A stretch of 64,000 nt of DNA from contig DYJE01000014.1 of NCBI GenBank assembly GCA_020723285.1, positions 39,067 to 103,066 on the forward strand. Direction: 5' to 3'. Positions 36,958 through 44,488 of this stretch are shown here, in pieces (position 1 is the first letter of the stretch; each line of letters opens with the position of its first letter). The translations under genes were made by a program, and so were the position numbers. Under the pieces are notes generated by a model. It had not been told where the DNA came from, did no database searches, and was given only the letters and a program-made list of their open reading frames with translations. The DNA is from Desulforapulum autotrophicum (GTDB taxonomy: Bacteria > Desulfobacterota > Desulfobacteria > Desulfobacterales > Desulfolunaceae).

Positions 36958-37353
36958 ATGAAATGCCCCTTATGTGGACACCCCGATTTAATTCATGACA
37001 CGCGTGAAAAAACTTATACATACAAAGGCGAATCAACCATCATTCCCTCTGTGACGGGTGATTTCTGCCCATCATGTGGCGAGACCGTTCTCGACAAGGA
37101 CGAGGCTGTCAGGGTCAATGCTTCAATGCTTGAATTCAATAAACAGGTCAACGGGTCCATTGTTGATCCAATATTTATTACAAAAGTACGAAAAAAATTA
37201 TCATTGGATCAACGGGAAGCCGGTGAAATCTTTGGGGGTGGCGTCAATGCGTTTTCCCGTTATGAAAACGGTAAAACCAAGCCTCCGCTGTCACTTGTAA
37301 AACTACTCAAAGTCCTCGACCGGCATCCTGATCTTCTTTCAGAGATCCGGTAG
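36958..37353 (+). CDS. mqsA: MqsA-family antitoxin
   Basis: A 131-residue antitoxin. The N-terminal zinc domain has Cys3, Cys6, Cys37 and Cys40 (CPLC, CPSC) and neutralises MqsR. The C-terminal HTH (about 70-131: LSLDQREAGEIFGGGVNAFSRYENGKTKPP) binds DNA. It directly follows mqsR and should repress the operon through the palindrome at 36635-36651. Confidence 0.92.
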   Translation: MKCPLCGHPDLIHDTREKTYTYKGESTIIPSVTGDFCPSCGETVLDKDEAVRVNASMLEFNKQVNGSIVDPIFITKVRKKLSLDQREAGEIFGGGVNAFSRYENGKTKPPLSLVKLLKVLDRHPDLLSEIR

Positions 37354-37400
37354 ATCATCAAAGTATCATATGCCAAGTGATTGATATTTGAAGGTCTCTT

Positions 37401-38195
37401 TCAGAACAGCGACACCATCATCTTCGTTCCGATGACGTAAAGAAAAAATGCGAACAGCTTTTTCAGTTTGTCCACCGGAAGGTTGTGGGCCAGCCGGGCA
37501 CCCAGAGGAGCGGTGAGGACGCTGGTGGTGACAATGCCCAGAAGGGCCGTGAGATGAACGTAGCCCAACGTGTGGGGTGGAAGGCCGTGGGCTTTCAGGC
37601 CGTTGAGCACATAGCCAATCCCGCCGGAAACGGCGATGGGAAAGCCGATGGCGGCGGATGTCCCGATGGCCTGATGCATGCTGGCGTTGCACCAAGCGAG
37701 AAAGGGCACGGACAGCGATCCGCCGCCGATTCCCACAAGACTTGAAAAAATCCCGATGACACCGCCTGCCCCGGCCATACCCGCAGCTCCGGGAAGGCTT
37801 CGGCTGGGTTTGGGTTTCAGGCCCATCAGCATCTGGGTGGCCACCCCATAAAGAAAAACAGCGAAAAACCCTTTGAGAAAATTCGTGGAAAGCCGGGCGG
37901 CCAGATAAGAACCGCCAAAGGTGCCCAGGATGATACCCGGTGTAATGGCGGTCACGGCTTTCCAGATCACGGCCCCTTTCCGATGGTGAGACCAGAGGCT
38001 GGACACCGAGGTGAACATGATACTGGCAAGGGATGTCCCCAGAGCCAGGTGAAGGACATGGTCGTTTGAAAACCCCTGGGCCGTGAACAGGAACGAGAGC
38101 ATGGGGACGATGATGAGCCCCCCGCCCACCCCCAGAAGACCCGCGAGGATGCCCACGGCCGATCCGAGAGCAAGGTATGCCACCATCCATATCAT
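37401..38195 (-). CDS. TauE/SafE-family sulfite/organosulfonate exporter
   Basis: A 264-residue inner-membrane protein with about eight helices and the two family motifs LAGLLGVGGGLIIVP (residues 17-31) and FSSLVGIGGGSLSVPFL (about 150-166). Members export sulfite, sulfoacetate or similar anions. The start overlaps the stop of the GntR regulator by ATGA (38192-38195), so the regulator probably controls it and may sense the exported compound. The substrate is not known. Confidence 0.87.
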   Translation of the reverse strand: MIWMVAYLALGSAVGILAGLLGVGGGLIIVPMLSFLFTAQGFSNDHVLHLALGTSLASIMFTSVSSLWSHHRKGAVIWKAVTAITPGIILGTFGGSYLAARLSTNFLKGFFAVFLYGVATQMLMGLKPKPSRSLPGAAGMAGAGGVIGIFSSLVGIGGGSLSVPFLAWCNASMHQAIGTSAAIGFPIAVSGGIGYVLNGLKAHGLPPHTLGYVHLTALLGIVTTSVLTAPLGARLAHNLPVDKLKKLFAFFLYVIGTKMMVSLF

Positions 38196-38941
38196 GATGA
38201 ACGTTTCCTTTTGTTTGCCGATTGATGAATGCCCGCTTCGCCATTTTTCTTTCTGGACCCGCCCACCAGAAGTTCAAGGGAACGCTGGATATCGTGCATG
38301 TGCTGTTTCATTTTTCGTTCGGCCTGTTGAGGGTTCCTGTCTTTCATGGCGTTCAGAATTTCTTTATGAAGATGAACGGACCGGTCGTAACGTTCCCGGC
38401 TCTGAAGATCTTTGGACCGGCTTTCCGACAAAATGCCTTTGATCTTTTCATAAACATGGGCAAGAACCTTGTTGCCGGTGGCTTCAACCAGAGTCTGATG
38501 GAACAGTTCGTCGTAAACCCGGTGGTCCTGGCCCCGGTTGCAGGCATCTTCCTGGTTTGTGATGCATTCCGAAAGCACGTCAAGGGTTTCCGCTCCGATG
38601 CGTTCCGCTGCAAGGGCTGCAATCTGCGGTTCCAGAATTTTCCTGATTTCAAAGATATCGTAAAGGCGGCTGCGTTTACGTGCAAGGGCTTCATCGATGG
38701 ATAATGTCAGTGTGGATAGGGCCGATTCAGAGACATAGGTTCCCGAACCTGTCCGGCTTTCAAGGAGACCTTTCTCGGAGAGGGTCCGAAGCGCCTCCCT
38801 CACAGTGTTCCGGGAAACATCGTAAGTCTCGGCAAGTTTCCTCTCGGGGGGAAGTCTGTCTCCCCCTTTGAGGTCACCTGCTTCAATCATCCCCTCTATG
38901 GTTTCCGCAAGTGTTTCGTATGTTTTTTTGGATTGCTTCAT
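38192..38941 (-). CDS. GntR/FadR-family transcriptional regulator (FCD domain)
   Basis: A 249-residue regulator. The winged HTH at residues 12-80 includes PPERKLAETYDVSRNTVREALRTLSEKGLLESRTGSGTYV. The C-terminal FCD domain (about 95-220: LYDIFEIRKILEPQIAALAAERI, then DELFHQTLVEATGN with metal-binding His) usually binds a small organic acid. The Lys-rich tail is free. A perfect FadR-type palindrome is 15 bp upstream, so autoregulation is likely. It is translationally coupled to the TauE/SafE exporter. Confidence 0.9.
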   Translation of the reverse strand: MKQSKKTYETLAETIEGMIEAGDLKGGDRLPPERKLAETYDVSRNTVREALRTLSEKGLLESRTGSGTYVSESALSTLTLSIDEALARKRSRLYDIFEIRKILEPQIAALAAERIGAETLDVLSECITNQEDACNRGQDHRVYDELFHQTLVEATGNKVLAHVYEKIKGILSESRSKDLQSRERYDRSVHLHKEILNAMKDRNPQQAERKMKQHMHDIQRSLELLVGGSRKKNGEAGIHQSANKRKRSS

Positions 38942-38955
38942 ATCAGAAAACCTTG

Positions 38956-38970
38956 ATTGGTCCGACCAAT
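38956..38970. promoter_or_regulatory. FadR/PdhR-type operator
   Basis: ATTGGTC-C-GACCAAT, a perfect inverted repeat with 7-bp arms, 15 bp upstream of the GntR regulator start. The TGGTCnGACCA core is the established consensus of FadR-subfamily regulators. It sits on the side facing both the regulator and the divergent electron-transfer cluster. Confidence 0.8.
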
Positions 38971-39041
38971 ATCAGGAAAAACACGACGATGTCAACAGGA
39001 TTTTTCCTTTAGAGTGGATCGAAATTTTATTTAAAAAAACC

Positions 39042-39070
39042 TTGACTGGAATCACGAATTATTTTTTAAT
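39042..39070 (+). promoter_or_regulatory. Sigma-70-type promoter for leader RNA and electron-transfer cluster
   Basis: TTGACT (39042-39047), 17-bp spacer, TTTAAT (39065-39070), predicting transcription from about 39077 toward the beta-barrel gene. A 9-bp-arm palindrome TTTTATGAG / CTCATAAAA at 39097-39120 lies just downstream. Confidence 0.6.
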
Positions 39071-39076
39071 GCCAAA

Positions 39077-39240
39077 AAATTGATAGAAGAATCTATTTTT
39101 ATGAGATTATACTCATAAAATCCATCCTCGTCAGACATGAGCCTGGATGGGTCTTACGAGCTTCGGCAACTTGAACGCGCGAAGAAAGTGAAGACATAAA
39201 GAGTACCGTGAAACTGCGGTGTCTTTATGTCTTTTTTTTT
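39077..39240 (+). ncRNA. Candidate structured leader RNA / attenuator of unknown class
   Basis: Between the promoter and the beta-barrel gene the transcript can form several hairpins: TTTTATGAG/CTCATAAAA (39097-39120), CCATCC/GGATGG (39122-39150), and a terminator at 39192-39240. GTCTT (39151-39155) can instead pair with AAGAC (39191-39195), with an inner CTTCG/CGAAG helix, which would disrupt the terminator. This terminator/anti-terminator arrangement is typical of riboswitches or attenuators. I do not recognise a known aptamer class. A free-standing small RNA is the alternative. Confidence 0.45.
39192..39240 (+). terminator. Intrinsic terminator inside the leader
   Basis: AGACATAAAGA / TCTTTATGTCT (11-bp perfect stem, with inner ACCG/CGGT pairs) followed by a run of nine T. 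It ends 128 bp before the beta-barrel gene and has no upstream plus-strand gene to serve, so it probably acts on the leader. Confidence 0.88.
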
Positions 39241-39367
39241 GTTTACCGTTCAGGAATCCTCCCATCGGATGTTCTCCGAAAGGCTCGTAAAACTGGAAAG
39301 CCGCTGCATCAGCAGCCAGACGAACAATCACCCCAAAAATCAAACCCTAAGACAGGAGACGTGCGCC

Positions 39368-40654
39368 ATGACCCGGCCGTTTGAAAATGAAAAATATTTA
39401 ATTTTAAAATCAGATCTTTACAAATTTCTTTCCTTTGCCGCTGCCGGTATTCTGGCCGTGTTCACGGGCCTTTCCGCATCGGTGAGACGAATCTCCCGGA
39501 AAACCTCAGGCCTGATCCTGGTCGCCGCCACCGCAGGAATCCTGATGATATCCCAAACATGTCCGGCTGAAGAAGGCACCGCAGCAGCATCCCTGGAAGA
39601 AACGGAAACCACCTTCGAGGAGGATGAGGCCCCGGCCCATCCCCATGCCCACGGTCACCCGGTGGATGCGGCGGTGGCGGCCAAAGACAAATTCAACATC
39701 AAGCTATACCTGGATTTCATGTATGAAACGGCCCTGGGCGACGACACGGATTCGCCCCTCAGGGACCCTGAAAACGGAAGTTTCAACTCCAACCACACCT
39801 ACCTCCTTATCACGGCCAATCCCAATGACCGCATGAGGGTGGGCTTCGACATCTCGTTCAAGGATTACTACGAACTGGAATACGCGGTAACCCCGAAATT
39901 GTTCGTGAAAGGCGGCCTCATTTTCCTGCCCTTCGGCGATTTCAGATACCACGCCATTTACGGCGGCAAGGTGTACAGCCTGGACAACGACCTGTTTCCC
40001 AACTGGTTCACCGATTACGGTCTGGCCCTGGAACATGACGCCCTCGATCTGGAGACGTTGAACCTGCGCTACGGCCTTTTCGTGTCCAACGGTTTCCAGG
40101 AAGGCACGAACGGCGACGTGAACATGAACGACATCGGCTTCACCCAGGACAACAACTCGGACAAGGCTTTCGGCGGCCGGGTGAAAGCGACGATCAAAGG
40201 CGGATACACGGTCACGGCCTCCGCCATGCTGGACCGCTGGTCTGACGAGGGCAACGCCTCGCTGCGGCTGCTGGCCCTTGAATTTTCGTCAACCCGCGGC
40301 CTGATGAAATTCCCTGTGCTGGACAAGCTGAACGTCAAGCTGGGTTATCTGGACAACCATGTGGAAAACGACCGGGCCGAAGAAGCTGTGCTCAAAGATT
40401 ACAACGCCTACGGAACCCACGCGGAACTGTCGTATCAGGCCACGGATCGTTTGAAACTGACCTGCCGCATGGGTGAGGTGGACCCCAACGAAGACGTGAA
40501 AAACGAGATGGACCAGCAAAATTACAACATCGGCGGCATGTTCACCGTGAACCACAATCTCCATCTCATGGCCATGGTCCAGAAAAACGAGGAAAAGTAC
40601 GTAAAGGAAATCGACAACGATTACGCGATGGTCAAGGCCATTGTGGAGTTTTGA
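39368..40654 (+). CDS. Outer-membrane beta-barrel (porin-like) protein with His-rich N-terminal segment
   Basis: A 428-residue protein. Start at 39368 follows AGGAG. The N-terminus is odd: hydrophobic segments at about 18-36 and 48-65 (LILVAATAGILMISQT) before an acidic stretch and a His-rich HPHAHGH near residue 95. The rest alternates aromatic/polar strands (YLDFMYETA, TYLLITANPNDRMRVGFDISFKDYYELEYAV, YNIGGMFTVNHNLHLMAMVQKN) and ends in VEF with terminal Phe, typical of outer-membrane barrels. It opens the flavin/ferredoxin/cytochrome cluster, so it may form the outer-membrane part of that system. No heme motif is present. Confidence 0.7.
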   Translation: MTRPFENEKYLILKSDLYKFLSFAAAGILAVFTGLSASVRRISRKTSGLILVAATAGILMISQTCPAEEGTAAASLEETETTFEEDEAPAHPHAHGHPVDAAVAAKDKFNIKLYLDFMYETALGDDTDSPLRDPENGSFNSNHTYLLITANPNDRMRVGFDISFKDYYELEYAVTPKLFVKGGLIFLPFGDFRYHAIYGGKVYSLDNDLFPNWFTDYGLALEHDALDLETLNLRYGLFVSNGFQEGTNGDVNMNDIGFTQDNNSDKAFGGRVKATIKGGYTVTASAMLDRWSDEGNASLRLLALEFSSTRGLMKFPVLDKLNVKLGYLDNHVENDRAEEAVLKDYNAYGTHAELSYQATDRLKLTCRMGEVDPNEDVKNEMDQQNYNIGGMFTVNHNLHLMAMVQKNEEKYVKEIDNDYAMVKAIVEF

Positions 40655-40683
40655 TTGAGGCGTGGAATTTATCTTGCGGAGAC

Positions 40684-40742
40684 TGCCTCCGGCGGCCCTT
40701 CCGGGGGACCAGCTTTAAAAAGCTGAGCAAACGGGTTGGGAA
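40684..40742 (+). repeat. Intergenic repeat R3, copy a
   Basis: A GCCTCCGGCGGCCCTTCCGG segment, then GGGGACCAGCTTTAAAAAGCT and a GGGTTGGG end. Copy b (43931-43991) is nearly identical and copy c (63060-63115) is diverged. The AGCTTT/AAAGCT hairpin sits just after the beta-barrel stop, as if a transcript-end element. Confidence 0.75.
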
Positions 40743-40777
40743 TGGGTGTTACGGCTCAACGACAAATGACGACCCAT

Positions 40778-40903
40778 CGTAGGTCGGGTTCTAAAAAACC
40801 CGACACATGACCCAATCCTTTTAAAAAAAGGCACCGCAGAAGAGCGGTCGTCCGATTGTTCTGTGGATGGGGCCATTTGTCGGGTTTTTGAACCCGACCT
40901 ACG
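40778..40903. repeat. Intergenic inverted repeat pair R4
   Basis: CGTAGGTCGGGTTC...AACCCGACA at 40778-40806 is mirrored by TGTCGGGTTTTTGAACCCGACCTACG at about 40878-40903. Each arm is itself a hairpin. A related copy occurs at 62841-62875. The whole 310-bp gap 40655-40964 contains only R3, R4 and the ribosome site of the next gene. Confidence 0.75.
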
Positions 40904-40964
40904 AAAGATTGACACAGGTTTTCCGTGCCGTGTGTGGCGCATAAATTAAAAAAGGAGAAGTAGT

Positions 40965-42017
40965 ATGTATCATTATTTACTGAATTTATTAATTAAATTA
41001 TGTTTAAAAATAAACGGTGACGCCGCCGTGAAGGTTCACATTCTTCTGTTGGGATTGTGTTTGATGGTTTCAATCGTCCTTCCCGCCGCATCCTTTGCAG
41101 ATGAAGCCGCTGTGTTCGAAGAATCGGAAGCACGTTTCGAGGAAACGACCGCGGCCCCTGCCACCGAAACAACCCACGCAACTTCGGAAACCAAAGAAAA
41201 AAACAGTCAGGCGTCCTTCGGTTTCACCCTTCCGACAGGCACGGTCATCAGCCATGTGGAAGACTACGCTGCACCTGTATTTTCACCGAACCGGCAGCCC
41301 CGGACCCTTGAAGCCTCTCAACATGCCCGGATGTTCGCTCTTTTAATGATCTTCGCCATCATTCCCCTGGTCACGGGTCAGGGCGGCCAGGTGTTCCGAA
41401 AGCTGGCCCGGCCCTTCGGACGCATCCCGGTCAAACGGTTCGCCTTTTCCGAACTCAGCCGGAAACTCCCCTTTCTCGCCGTTGCGGTGGCCCTCGTGTT
41501 TCTTTCCACGGGCAATGCGTCGGCCATCACCTACAGCAGCGTGAAAGACGCCGTGACCAGCGCCCTGGGCAAAGGCGGCAAAGTGTTCCAGACCGACATC
41601 GCCATCACACCCGACGCCGAACGACTGCTTAAAAAAAACGCCGGGTGGACGCCCGGCAAGAAATCCTACAAGGTTTACTACTCCAAATCCGAAGACGGAA
41701 AACCCCGGCGTTACGCCTTTGTTCTTGAGGACAAACTGGCCATCTGCGGCGGTCTCCACAAGTACTGCGTGGCCGTCAACGCGGACGGGACCGTGGCGGA
41801 CGTGAGCATTCTGGAACTGACCTGCGACCGGTCGTACTGCATCAACACCCGGTCATTCCTTGGCCAGTTCAGACAGTTCGATGTCCGCAACGTGGATAAA
41901 AAAGCCAAAACCTACGACGCCATGTCCGGTGCCACGCTGTCCACGGACCTCACACGGGATATCGTCAAACGCGCCCTGGGCCTCATGGCCCTGGTCAACG
42001 GGAACGGCCATGTTTAG
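40965..42017 (+). CDS. Membrane FMN-binding domain protein (predicted flavinylated)
   Basis: A 350-residue protein. A signal-type helix (about 23-45, ending SFADE), an acidic Thr-rich stretch, and further helices near 126-142 and 168-188 (LAVAVALVFLSTGNASA) precede a periplasmic FMN_bind domain (about 190-340). The domain ends in YDAMSGATLSTDLT, where SGATxS is the ApbE flavinylation motif; Ser326 should carry FMN as a phosphoester. A CGGLHKYC and TCDRSYC pair of cysteine motifs is inserted in the domain and could bind metal or form disulfides. It overlaps the polyferredoxin gene by 8 bp. NqrC/RnfG-like proteins share the motif but lack this N-terminus. Confidence 0.85.
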   Translation: MYHYLLNLLIKLCLKINGDAAVKVHILLLGLCLMVSIVLPAASFADEAAVFEESEARFEETTAAPATETTHATSETKEKNSQASFGFTLPTGTVISHVEDYAAPVFSPNRQPRTLEASQHARMFALLMIFAIIPLVTGQGGQVFRKLARPFGRIPVKRFAFSELSRKLPFLAVAVALVFLSTGNASAITYSSVKDAVTSALGKGGKVFQTDIAITPDAERLLKKNAGWTPGKKSYKVYYSKSEDGKPRRYAFVLEDKLAICGGLHKYCVAVNADGTVADVSILELTCDRSYCINTRSFLGQFRQFDVRNVDKKAKTYDAMSGATLSTDLTRDIVKRALGLMALVNGNGHV

Positions 42018-43506
42018 AAACATCCCGCTCAAACAGGTCAGGCTGTGGAGCCAGGTTCTCTCGTTTCTCGTTTTCTGCGGGGGAATCTTCCTGGTGGACT
42101 GGAAATACTGGTTTCTGCCCGAAGAACTGTTCTTTTTCCTGGACCCCCTGGTGGCCGTGGTCACGTATGCGGCCACGGGCGTGCTGGCTTCGGGTCTGAT
42201 GCTCAGCCTCGCCATGGTTGTTCTGGCCCTGGTGTTCGGACGGTTCTTCTGCGGATGGATGTGCCCCCTGGGATCGCTGATCGACTTCGCGGAATGGCTG
42301 TTTAAGAAAAGGCCGGACCCGAAGGTGAAACACCAGGACCCGGAAAAAGTGGCCCAGGTGAAATTCGGCGTTCTGGTGTTCGTGCTGGCGGCTTCGTTTT
42401 TTTCCGTGCAGTGGATCTATTTTTTCGATCCTATGGTGATCATGACCCGCTTCGTGGGCATGACGGCGATCCCCGTGGAACGGACGTTTCTCCAGGGCAA
42501 ACCCTTTTCCGTGCTTCACGGTGAACAGTTCGTGCTGTTTGTCATCGGTATCCTTTTAATGTCCATGGCGGCGTCCCGGTTCTGGTGCCGGTTCATCTGC
42601 CCCCTGGGCGCTTTTTACGGACTTCTGGCCCGGTTCTCCCTCTTCGATTTCAAACAGGACGGATGCAAGGGCTGCCCCAAATGCCGAAAAAGCTGCCCCA
42701 CAGGAGCCATCACCGGACCGTTACCTTCAGATTTCAGGCCGACGGAATGCATCCGCTGTTTCAACTGCCTGCCTGTCTGCCCGGTATCGGTTCGGACGTT
42801 CGGTCGTAAAACCGGAGAACAGAACCCGCGTCAGCCTGTGAGGATGCCGCGCCGGACCTTCCTGTTCTGGCTTTCAAGCGGAATCGCGGGCTCAACAGTG
42901 CTGTCGTCCCATGCCCTTGCCGGCTCGAAAGCCAAAGAGCGGCTGCGCCCGCCCTTCGCAGCGGAAGAAAACGCCTTTCTCGACCTGTGCGTGCGTTGCC
43001 AGGCCTGCGTCAACGTCTGCCCCAGCAACGCCCTTCAACCCCTGATGCTTCAGTCGGGTTTATACGGGCTCTGGAGTCCGGTGCTTGTTCCGTCCTCGGG
43101 CGGCTGCGAACCTGCGTGCAACCGCTGCTCCAAGGTCTGCCCCACCGGAGCCATCGGGGTTTTCGATGTTCACACCAAGTACACGGTAAAGATGGGAACA
43201 GCCCATCTGGACAAAAGCCGCTGCGTGTCCTGGGCCGACAACAAGCCCTGCGGAAAGTGCATTCCCAAGTGCCCCACCTGCGCCATCAGCTTTGTGGAGC
43301 AGCCGGACAAAAAAATGCCGGTGGCCGTGGATTTCCTGCTCTGCGTGGGTTGCGGCATCTGCGAAAACATCTGCCGGCAGCAGACCTTAGGCCCTGCCGC
43401 TCTGGTGGTCACAGCCCAGGGACGCAACCAGGTCAGCGGAGTGAATGTGGACCATTTTTTAAAACATCTCGAAAAGAAAGAAAGGAACGAGAACCATGAC
43501 CATTAA
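42010..43506 (+). CDS. Fused NapH-NapG-like membrane polyferredoxin
   Basis: A 498-residue protein starting at 42010 inside the previous gene's last codons. Residues 1-220 are a NapH/NosR-like membrane domain with FCGWMCPLG and WCRFICPLG cysteine motifs at helix ends, followed by two 4Fe-4S ferredoxin motifs (CKGCPKCRKSCP, CIRCFNCLPVCP). At about residue 278 a PRRTFLFWLSSGIAGSTVLSSHALAG segment looks like a NapG-type twin-arginine signal embedded in the chain. Four more cluster motifs follow (CVRCQACVNVCP, CNRCSKVCP, CGKCIPKCPTC, CVGCGICENIC). It probably oxidises quinol and passes electrons to the flavinylated proteins. Confidence 0.87.
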   Translation: MFRNIPLKQVRLWSQVLSFLVFCGGIFLVDWKYWFLPEELFFFLDPLVAVVTYAATGVLASGLMLSLAMVVLALVFGRFFCGWMCPLGSLIDFAEWLFKKRPDPKVKHQDPEKVAQVKFGVLVFVLAASFFSVQWIYFFDPMVIMTRFVGMTAIPVERTFLQGKPFSVLHGEQFVLFVIGILLMSMAASRFWCRFICPLGAFYGLLARFSLFDFKQDGCKGCPKCRKSCPTGAITGPLPSDFRPTECIRCFNCLPVCPVSVRTFGRKTGEQNPRQPVRMPRRTFLFWLSSGIAGSTVLSSHALAGSKAKERLRPPFAAEENAFLDLCVRCQACVNVCPSNALQPLMLQSGLYGLWSPVLVPSSGGCEPACNRCSKVCPTGAIGVFDVHTKYTVKMGTAHLDKSRCVSWADNKPCGKCIPKCPTCAISFVEQPDKKMPVAVDFLLCVGCGICENICRQQTLGPAALVVTAQGRNQVSGVNVDHFLKHLEKKERNENHDH

Positions 43507-43924
43507 ATCTTTCGCCCGGCGCGTCCTGCCGGTTGTTTTTCTGATTCTGGGTTTCGCCGTCCTGTTACAGGCCGCTGAAACAGATATCGACCTTGACGCC
43601 GCCAAGGAGCTGTACGACAGCAAATGCGCCGCCTGCCACGGATCCAAAGGGAAATACCTGTTTCCCAACAAGGCCGATTTCACGTCGGAGGACGATCTCA
43701 TCGGCGTTTACGGCAGCGTGTCGGAACACAACACCGTGTCAACCTGCGGCGAGGAATGCATCCTCTTCACCAACACCTACATCTGGGATGTTCTCTGGGG
43801 CAACGGGGAAACCGATCCCGGTGACGATGACGGTGATGAGGATGAAGACGACACCGATGATGGTGAGGGGGAAGCGAATACCAGCGACAACAACACCGGG
43901 TGCTTTATCGGCAGTGTGATGTGA
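43496..43924 (+). CDS. Small c-type cytochrome with Asp-rich tail
   Basis: A 142-residue exported protein: signal peptide at 1-27, heme motif CAACH at Cys44-Cys47-His48. Beyond the heme no internal methionine is present; only the final residue Met142 could serve, so the distal ligand is unclear (His or open site). A Cys pair STCGEEC lies near residue 83. The C-terminal third is very acidic (DPGDDDGDEDEDDTDDGEGE) and could bind Ca2+ or a basic partner. It overlaps the polyferredoxin gene by 11 bp, so it likely receives electrons from it. Confidence 0.85.
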   Translation: MTIKSFARRVLPVVFLILGFAVLLQAAETDIDLDAAKELYDSKCAACHGSKGKYLFPNKADFTSEDDLIGVYGSVSEHNTVSTCGEECILFTNTYIWDVLWGNGETDPGDDDGDEDEDDTDDGEGEANTSDNNTGCFIGSVM

Positions 43925-43930
43925 TGTTTT

Positions 43931-43991
43931 TTGCTTCCGGCGGCCCTTCCGGGGGACCAGCTTTTAAAAAGCTGGGCAAATGGGTTGGGGT
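43931..43991 (+). repeat. Intergenic repeat R3, copy b
   Basis: TTGCTTCCGGCGGCCCTTCC, then GGGGGACCAGCTTTTAAAAAGC and TGGGTTGGGG. It starts 7 bp after the cytochrome stop codon. Copy a is in the same relative place after the beta-barrel gene. Confidence 0.75.
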
Positions 43992-44096
43992 ACGCCATTG
44001 GGCACGTCCCTTCCATATGTTTGTCAAACTTTTCAAAAAGCCTGCCCCAGCGAAGAGAGGGGGTTGGCACGCGGCTGCAAGCATAAATCGGTTTCT

Positions 44097-44318
44097 GTGC
44101 CCCAACGGGGCTGCGGCATAAAGCCCAGGGTTGCGGCGAAACGCTACCCTGGGACATTCCCGATGATGATATTCAACCCCAACGGGGTTGTGTAACACCC
44201 CATAAATCATCCCTGTTCGGACACAACCCCGTTGGGGTTGGGGGATGTTCGCCGGTGAACCCAGGGTAGCGGCGTTGCCGCAACCCTGGGCTAAGATACG
44301 GAATCCCTTTGGGATTCG
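44097..44318. repeat. Long palindromic element R1, copy A
   Basis: About 220 bp. Left half AGCCCAGGGTTGCGGC...CGCTACCCTGGG is the reverse complement of right half CCCAGGGTAGCG...GCCGCAACCCTGGGCT, and an inner CAACCCCAACGGGGTTG is mirrored by CAACCCCGTTGGGGTTG. Copy B (46771-46990) matches almost throughout except a central 35-nt loop. The gap 43925-44488 holds R3b, this element and nothing else recognisable. Confidence 0.85.
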
Positions 44319-44488
44319 ATCAGGCAACAGACCGAAATCATGACAGGATGGGCAAAGCGTCAGCGTGCCCATCAGAAACAAACAGGCTTAAACCAACACC
44401 ATGGCCCGGCAGGATCGTCTAAGACACAGAATTTTTTACAGAAATTTATAGAAATAAATCAAAAACCCTAAAAAGAGAGGAAAAACCC

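Noticed and set aside
41860..42009. An upstream in-frame ATG extending the polyferredoxin by 50 residues
   Set aside because: The extension lies inside the FMN-binding gene in another frame and reads as low-quality sequence. The ATG at 42010 gives a normal NapH-like start.
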